Shown: positions 62,005 to 64,000 of the stretch, in pieces
How positions within the stretch are numbered: position 1 is the stretch's first letter
How the letters are laid out: each line of letters opens with the position of its first letter
Assembly: GCF_030388245.1 (NCBI RefSeq)
Contig: NZ_CP098360.1
Location: forward strand, 1,944,501-2,008,500
From: Paracoccus sp. TOH
GTDB lineage: Bacteria; Pseudomonadota; Alphaproteobacteria; Rhodobacterales; Rhodobacteraceae
Direction: 5' to 3'
Length of the DNA stretch: 64,000 nt
Position numbers and translations under genes: made by a program
The notes under the pieces: model-generated
Databases searched by the model: none
The model's input: only the letters and a program-made list of their open reading frames with translations
What the model was told of the DNA's origin: nothing

Positions 62005-63414
62005 CTAAAGCCCGATGGCCTTGTAGGCCTGCGCCACCTCGTCGATGGCCAGCACATAGGCGGCGGTGCGCAGGTCGGGATAGGCGCCGTCGGGACGGTT
62101 CCACAGCGCACTCATCCGGCGATAGGCGGCGCGCATGATGTCGTCGAGGCCCGAGCGGACCAGCGCGATCTCGCTGCGGGCTTCCAGGAAGCGGGCATGT
62201 TCGCTGGGAAAGTCGCGGCCGGTCATCTGCTCGAGCGAGCGGGCCAGCAGCCTGTGCTCGTCCTCCTCCAGCCGCCGCTCCATCAGGCCGAAGGGGATGT
62301 GGCTGAGATTCTTCACCCATTCGAAATAGGACACCACCACGCCGCCGGCATTGGCGAACAGGTCGGGCAGGATGATCTTGCCGGCCTGGCGCAGGATGGT
62401 GTCGGCGCCCTTGGTGGTGGGGCCGTTGGCGGCCTCGACGATCAGCGCCGCCTTGATGGCGGCGGCATTCTCCTCGGTGATCGCGCCCTCGGCGGCGGCG
62501 GGGATCAGGATGTCGCATTCATCGGCCAGCGCGCCCATGTCGGCCGGGCTGACCGCGCCGCCGGCAAAGCCCTCGACCGAGCCGGTCTGGACCAGATGCG
62601 CCTTGAGCGCGTCGATGTCGATGCCCCCCGGATTGCGCACCACGCCCGAGCGCTCGATCACCGTGACGATGCGCATCCCGTCCTCCTGCGACAGGAACTT
62701 GGCGGCATGGAAACCGACATTGCCCAGCCCCTGCACCACGCAAGTCAGGCCGTCGAGGCGTTCGGACTGGAAACCGGCCCGCGCCCGGTCGGCGGGATGG
62801 CGGAAGAATTCGCGGATCGCATATTGCACGCCGCGGCCGGTGGCCTCGGTGCGCCCCTCGATGCCGCCGCCGCCCACCGGCTTGCCGGTGACGCAACCCA
62901 GCGCGTTGATGTCCTGCGGCCGGGCACGGCGGTATTCGTCGGCGATCCACATCATGTTCAGCTCGCCCGTGCCCATGTCCGGCGCCGGCACATTGGCGGC
63001 CGAACTGAGAAACTCATGCGCCATCAGCTCTTGGGCGAAGCGGCGGGTGATCTTTTCCAGCTCGGTCTCGGTCCAGTCCGCCGGGTCGATCTTCAGCGCC
63101 CCCTTGGAACCGCCGAAGGGCAGCCGCACCAGCGCGCATTTATAGGTCATCAACGCCGCCAGCGCCTCGACCTCGTCCTGGTCGGCATTGGGGGCGAAGC
63201 GGATGCCGCCCTTGGCCGGGCGGCTATGCGTCGAATGCACCGCGCGCCAGCCGGTAAAGGTATGCATCCGCCCGCGCAGCCGCACGCCGAAGCGGGTGAC
63301 ATAGGTCGCGTTGCAGACCTTGATCTTCTCGGCCAGCCCCTCGGGCAGGTCGCAATGCGCGGCCGCGACGTCGAACATCTCGTTCACATCGGCCAGGAAT
63401 GATTGATTGCTCAT
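62005..63414 (-). CDS. Glu/Leu/Phe/Val dehydrogenase family, glutamate dehydrogenase
   Basis: A 469-residue dehydrogenase. 'HSTHSRPAKGGIRFAPNADQDEVEALAALMTYKCALVRLPFGGSKGALKIDPADWT' holds the catalytic Lys and substrate pocket, 'NVPAPDMGTGELNMMWIADEYR' the catalytic Asp, and 'GLTCVVQGLGNVGFHAAKFLSQEDGMRIVTVIERSG' the nucleotide fold. Its length and the order of motifs fit the NAD-type GDH group. Directly downstream of putA on the same strand, it would deaminate glutamate produced from proline to 2-oxoglutarate. GAGGAGG precedes the start. Confidence 0.92.
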   Translation of the reverse strand: MSNQSFLADVNEMFDVAAAHCDLPEGLAEKIKVCNATYVTRFGVRLRGRMHTFTGWRAVHSTHSRPAKGGIRFAPNADQDEVEALAALMTYKCALVRLPFGGSKGALKIDPADWTETELEKITRRFAQELMAHEFLSSAANVPAPDMGTGELNMMWIADEYRRARPQDINALGCVTGKPVGGGGIEGRTEATGRGVQYAIREFFRHPADRARAGFQSERLDGLTCVVQGLGNVGFHAAKFLSQEDGMRIVTVIERSGVVRNPGGIDIDALKAHLVQTGSVEGFAGGAVSPADMGALADECDILIPAAAEGAITEENAAAIKAALIVEAANGPTTKGADTILRQAGKIILPDLFANAGGVVVSYFEWVKNLSHIPFGLMERRLEEDEHRLLARSLEQMTGRDFPSEHARFLEARSEIALVRSGLDDIMRAAYRRMSALWNRPDGAYPDLRTAAYVLAIDEVAQAYKAIGL

Positions 63415-63474
63415 GGAACGCCTCCTCGGGGCAGGTTCGGGAAGCAGGGGCCGCGGCCGGCCCGCTGCGCAATC

Positions 63475-64000
63475 TCAGCCGGCCAGCAGCGCGGCATTGC
63501 CGCCGGCGGCGGTGGTGTCGACGCAAAGATGGCGCTCATGCGCGACATGGGCCAGGTCGGGCATGGCGGTGATCAACTGCACGATCTCGCCCTGACGCCC
63601 GGCCAGCGCCTGGGCATAGGCGCGGCCCTGTGCCGCGTCGCCCCACCACAGCACGGCGGACAGCTGCGGCAGCCGGGTCAGCGCCTCGGGCGGCAGCGCG
63701 CCATCGGCGCCGACGGCCTGGCCGCCCAGCGCCTCGACCGCCGCCACCTGCGCCGCCACGGCCTGCGGACCGGGGCCAAGGCACAGCAGCGGCGGCCGGC
63801 CATGCGCAGTCAGACGGTTCAGTTCGCCGGTGGGACCGGGCATCAGTCGCTCCTCGATCTTCTTCGGCGCGGCGCTGGCCAGCGCGCCGCGCAGCCGCGC
63901 CTCGTCGGCCTGGCCTTGCCAGTCACCGGCCGGGGCGGCGGGCGCGGCGGGCGCAAAGAAGCGCGGCACATAGCGCGGCCCGCCGGCCTTGGGCCCGGTG
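63475..64000 (-). CDS. putA: PutA bifunctional proline/P5C dehydrogenase, C-terminus (partial)
   Basis: The frame is open from the right edge to the stop at 63475, giving the last 174 residues. 'TGPKAGGPRYVPRFF', 'TGELNRLTAHGRPPLLCLGPG' and the final 'ERHLCVDTTAAGGNAALLAG' match the C-terminal region of PutA (P5C dehydrogenase domain end plus C-terminal oligomerisation flap). PutA oxidises proline to glutamate in two steps. The glutamate dehydrogenase gene follows after 60 nt. Confidence 0.88.
   Translation of the reverse strand, partial: TGPKAGGPRYVPRFFAPAAPAAPAGDWQGQADEARLRGALASAAPKKIEERLMPGPTGELNRLTAHGRPPLLCLGPGPQAVAAQVAAVEALGGQAVGADGALPPEALTRLPQLSAVLWWGDAAQGRAYAQALAGRQGEIVQLITAMPDLAHVAHERHLCVDTTAAGGNAALLAG

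Noticed and set aside
1..64000. tRNA, rRNA, CRISPR, IS elements and prophage genes
   Set aside because: I found no T-loop/anticodon-stem pattern, spaced repeats, transposase with inverted ends or phage structural genes by eye; a tRNA scan would be the deciding test.

Overview
The window is a high-GC alphaproteobacterial chromosome segment, most likely from Paracoccus (Rhodobacterales). The strongest evidence is a complete beta-hydroxyaspartate cycle (BHAC) cluster, bhcR-bhcABCD, in the gene order known from Paracoccus denitrificans. A DUF6456/DUF6477 pair of the type found in this order and a class II B12-dependent ribonucleotide reductase agree with this. I see no tRNA, rRNA, CRISPR array, prophage or intact insertion sequence.

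Layout. 0-5 kb: a minus-strand operon of guanylate kinase, gamma-type carbonic anhydrase and the start of a PhoR-like sensor kinase; a PAS-family protein; class II DAHP synthase; and a divergent GlxA/AraC-type regulator. 5-10.4 kb: a five-gene branched-chain-amino-acid-type ABC transporter. 10.4-12.1 kb: purM-purN. 12.3-16.4 kb: an unusual trio made of a winged-helix/TPR regulator, a pentapeptide-repeat protein and a DUF6345-like protein with a possible caspase-type fold. 16.6-21.9 kb: bhcR and bhcABCD for glyoxylate assimilation. 22-34 kb: purine catabolism, with an NCS2 permease, 8-oxoguanine deaminase, HIU hydrolase, membrane urate oxidase PuuD, a LysR regulator, xanthine dehydrogenase XdhABC and guanine deaminase. 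The purine genes begin 36 nt after bhcD on the same strand, and allantoin breakdown would supply glyoxylate to BHAC.

34-44 kb is accessory: a decayed gene; an Fe3+/phospho-compound-type ABC transporter tightly coupled to a metallo-beta-lactamase-fold hydrolase and a dual-specificity-type phosphatase; a major facilitator gene that has lost most of its interior; an arsR-arsH pair; and an intact MFS transporter. 44-64 kb is mostly housekeeping: lipA, a peroxiredoxin, the DUF6456/DUF6477 pair, a HerA-like ATPase, an IalB-family periplasmic protein, a DegP-type protease, nrdJ with a small companion gene, 5-formyl-THF cyclo-ligase, mgtE, a HisN-type phosphatase, an XRE regulator, a quinone oxidoreductase, a Bax-inhibitor-1 family protein, glutamate dehydrogenase and the C-terminus of PutA.

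Non-coding signals include several strong intrinsic terminators, two copies of a dispersed intergenic element, a tandem pair of NrdR-like boxes upstream of nrdJ, several perfect inverted repeats in promoter regions, and an orphan terminator with an upstream stem-loop and an exposed anti-Shine-Dalgarno motif near 49.3 kb that looks like a small RNA gene. All motif calls were read by eye; no database search or folding program was run.
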